The notes under the pieces were generated by a model that was not told the origin of the DNA, made no database searches, and saw only the letters and a program-made list of their open reading frames with translations. A stretch of DNA of 64,000 nt, from the NCBI GenBank assembly GCA_013407085.1, contig JACCGJ010014003.1:1-64000 (forward strand), in the 5' to 3' direction. The position numbers and the translations under genes are program-made. Shown piece by piece: positions 63,876 through 64,000 of this stretch (position 1 is its first letter; each line of letters opens with the position of its first letter). This stretch comes from Atriophallophorus winterbourni (taxonomy: Eukaryota > Platyhelminthes > Trematoda > Plagiorchiida > Microphallidae).

Positions 63876-64000
63876 GTGAGAAACACTACGCGTTGCTGGG
63901 TGTTGTTAGGCTTGTGTGAAAACAAGGGATTGATTTTGGTTGTAGACTATGTCTGACAAACGGGTGGTTTAGTGAGTGAGAATGTATTGCATTCGTCACG

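Larger units (their letters stand above)
62102..63627 (+). other. Teneurin intron 22
   Basis: 1.5 kb, phase 0. Contains a SINE-like 3' half (62316-62413) and a LINE-B 3' end on + (63140-63450). 62420-63130 shows only chance ORFs. Confidence 0.7.

Noticed and set aside
61775..62194. 139-codon + ORF around exon 22 as an independent gene
   Set aside because: Only 61933-62101 is conserved and splice-bounded; the flanks are intron read-through.
1..64000. CRISPR arrays, bacterial operons, phage genes
   Set aside because: None seen; exon-intron structure, LINEs and teneurin show a metazoan genome.

Overview
The window is eukaryotic and almost certainly comes from a flatworm, most likely a digenean trematode (fluke). 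It holds one large, intron-rich animal gene on the + strand, embedded in decayed non-LTR retrotransposons, a short interspersed repeat with a (CATA)n tail, and hammerhead-ribozyme-bearing repeats of the kind known from trematode SINEs and Penelope-like elements. The genus cannot be read from the sequence.

The gene is a teneurin (Ten-m/Odz, a type II transmembrane adhesion receptor). I could chain 23 coding exons from 6055 to 63875. Every exon-exon phase matches, there is no internal stop over about 2188 codons, and the reading frame leaves the window still open. In order they encode: a long cytoplasmic domain with basic NLS-like clusters, proline-rich stretches and glutamine runs (exons 1-3); one transmembrane helix (end of exon 3); the juxtamembrane region with an RSKR furin-type site (exons 4-5); about seven EGF-like domains (exons 6-10); the Cys-rich DPDCC stretch and the TTR/FN-plug region (exons 11-15); the NHL beta-propeller (exons 15-20); and the start of the YD-repeat shell (exons 20-23). 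The remaining YD shell, Rhs-like core and C-terminus lie to the right. The initiator exon is not proven and may lie to the left or among the first 6 kb.

Region by region: 1-6054 is upstream or 5'-intron DNA with LINE relics, a tetranucleotide microsatellite, two hammerhead motifs and a GC-rich repeat. 6055-9787 holds exons 1-2. 9788-25086 is a 15.3-kb intron with an RTE/endonuclease-type LINE (+), CR1-like LINE relics (-) and several SINE-like copies. 25087-25493 is the transmembrane exon. 25494-42663 alternates exons 4-6 with long repeat-filled introns, including a nested LINE-in-LINE insertion and an intact-looking sense-strand hammerhead ribozyme at about 40.33 kb. 42664-45203 is a dense EGF exon cluster. 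47258-63875 carries the remaining exons, again with antisense LINE fragments in introns.

The most interesting observations are: (i) hammerhead type I ribozymes, one in sense orientation inside a teneurin intron, with several decayed relatives; (ii) a teneurin EGF array in which the second EGF has lost both partners of the Cys1-Cys3 disulfide and the vertebrate odd-cysteine EGF5 appears to be missing, which would remove the usual covalent-dimer cysteines; (iii) about 20 copies of an unclassified ~240-bp repeat in 64 kb. All identifications rest on reading the sequence; no database search was run.
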